Assembly (NCBI GenBank): GCA_013698165.1 | Contig: JACCVN010000159.1 | Span: 1 to 5,500 of the forward strand | DNA: 5,500 bases | Direction: 5' to 3' | DNA from: Parachlamydiaceae bacterium | GTDB lineage: Bacteria; Chlamydiota; Chlamydiia; Chlamydiales; Parachlamydiaceae | In this document: positions 5,381-5,500 of the stretch, piece after piece | Position numbering within the stretch: position 1 is the stretch's first letter | Layout: every line of letters begins with the position of its first letter | Position numbers and translations under genes: made by a program | The notes under the pieces: model-generated | The model's input: only the letters and a program-made list of their open reading frames with translations | What the model was told of the DNA's origin: nothing | The model's database searches: none

Positions 5381-5500
5381 TAGTGGAAATTTTACGAGTA
5401 AGATTATCCACTATACACCCTTCCACAGGATGTAGGCAGGTAGGGCAGGTGTGCCCTTCTTCCACTTTCCAACTTTCAATAATATTTGGTCCAAACCTTT
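5295..5500 (-). pseudogene. U-box/RING-like protein fragment entering from the right edge, apparently frameshifted
   Basis: The minus-strand frame read from base 5498 is open to a TAA at 5295-5297. It begins RFGPNIIESWKVEEGH, then TCPTCLHPVEGCIVDNLTRKI. This resembles the second half of a U-box, whose pattern is an Ile-x-x-Trp helix, a CPxC-x-x-P loop and then N-x-L-x-x-x-I. Such domains recruit E2 enzymes for ubiquitin transfer, and in an amoeba-associated bacterium they would act in the host cell. After about 5400 this frame turns into a Ser/Lys/Arg-rich stretch (KSSKFKRRNSSFFQ) typical of out-of-frame reading. The adjacent frame, one base on, gives plausible protein down to 5165. Skipping one base between about 5370 and 5410 would join them. 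The start of the gene is outside the window. Alternatives are a sequencing error, a RING variant, or a short protein that truly ends at 5295. Confidence 0.5.

Overview
This window most likely comes from an environmental chlamydia (order Parachlamydiales: Parachlamydia, Protochlamydia, Neochlamydia or a relative). This is inferred from gene content, not from a marker gene. It holds a DhnA-type class I fructose-bisphosphate aldolase and a secreted full-length pitrilysin/insulinase protease, both known from Chlamydiae. At the right edge is a piece of what looks like a U-box/RING ubiquitin-ligase-like protein, a class of host-directed protein that is expanded in amoeba-associated chlamydiae. The DNA is moderately AT-rich. 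Another amoeba-associated bacterium cannot be excluded.

Layout. Bases 1-98 hold no gene, only a long perfect hairpin (47-88) just past the left operon. Bases 99-1798 (minus strand) are a two-gene operon: the aldolase gene, then a MIP-family aquaporin whose ATG overlaps the aldolase stop codon (ATGA). Bases 1799-1960 are a divergent intergenic region. It has a strong Shine-Dalgarno for the aldolase, a candidate -10, and three copies of TGTTAGT that look like an operator. Bases 1961-4894 (plus strand) are the M16 protease, with signal peptide, HxxEH zinc site and C-terminal R...Y substrate-binding motif. Bases 4895-5164 are a convergent intergenic region filled by a compact repeat element. A near-palindromic hairpin occurs three times, two nearly identical 60-63 bp spacers lie between the copies, and perfect 30-bp inverted ends bound the whole. 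A separate hairpin follows. Bases 5165-5500 (minus strand) are the end of a gene that enters from beyond the right edge and appears to be split by a +1-type frameshift.

The aldolase serves glycolysis/gluconeogenesis in the cytoplasm, and the aquaporin would move water or small neutral solutes across the inner membrane. Their overlap implies co-translation, but no metabolic link is proven. The protease should act in the periplasm on oligopeptides and is transcribed divergently on its own. The most unusual points are the aquaporin's missing selectivity-filter arginine, the nested repeat element starting one base after the protease stop, and the frameshifted U-box-like gene.
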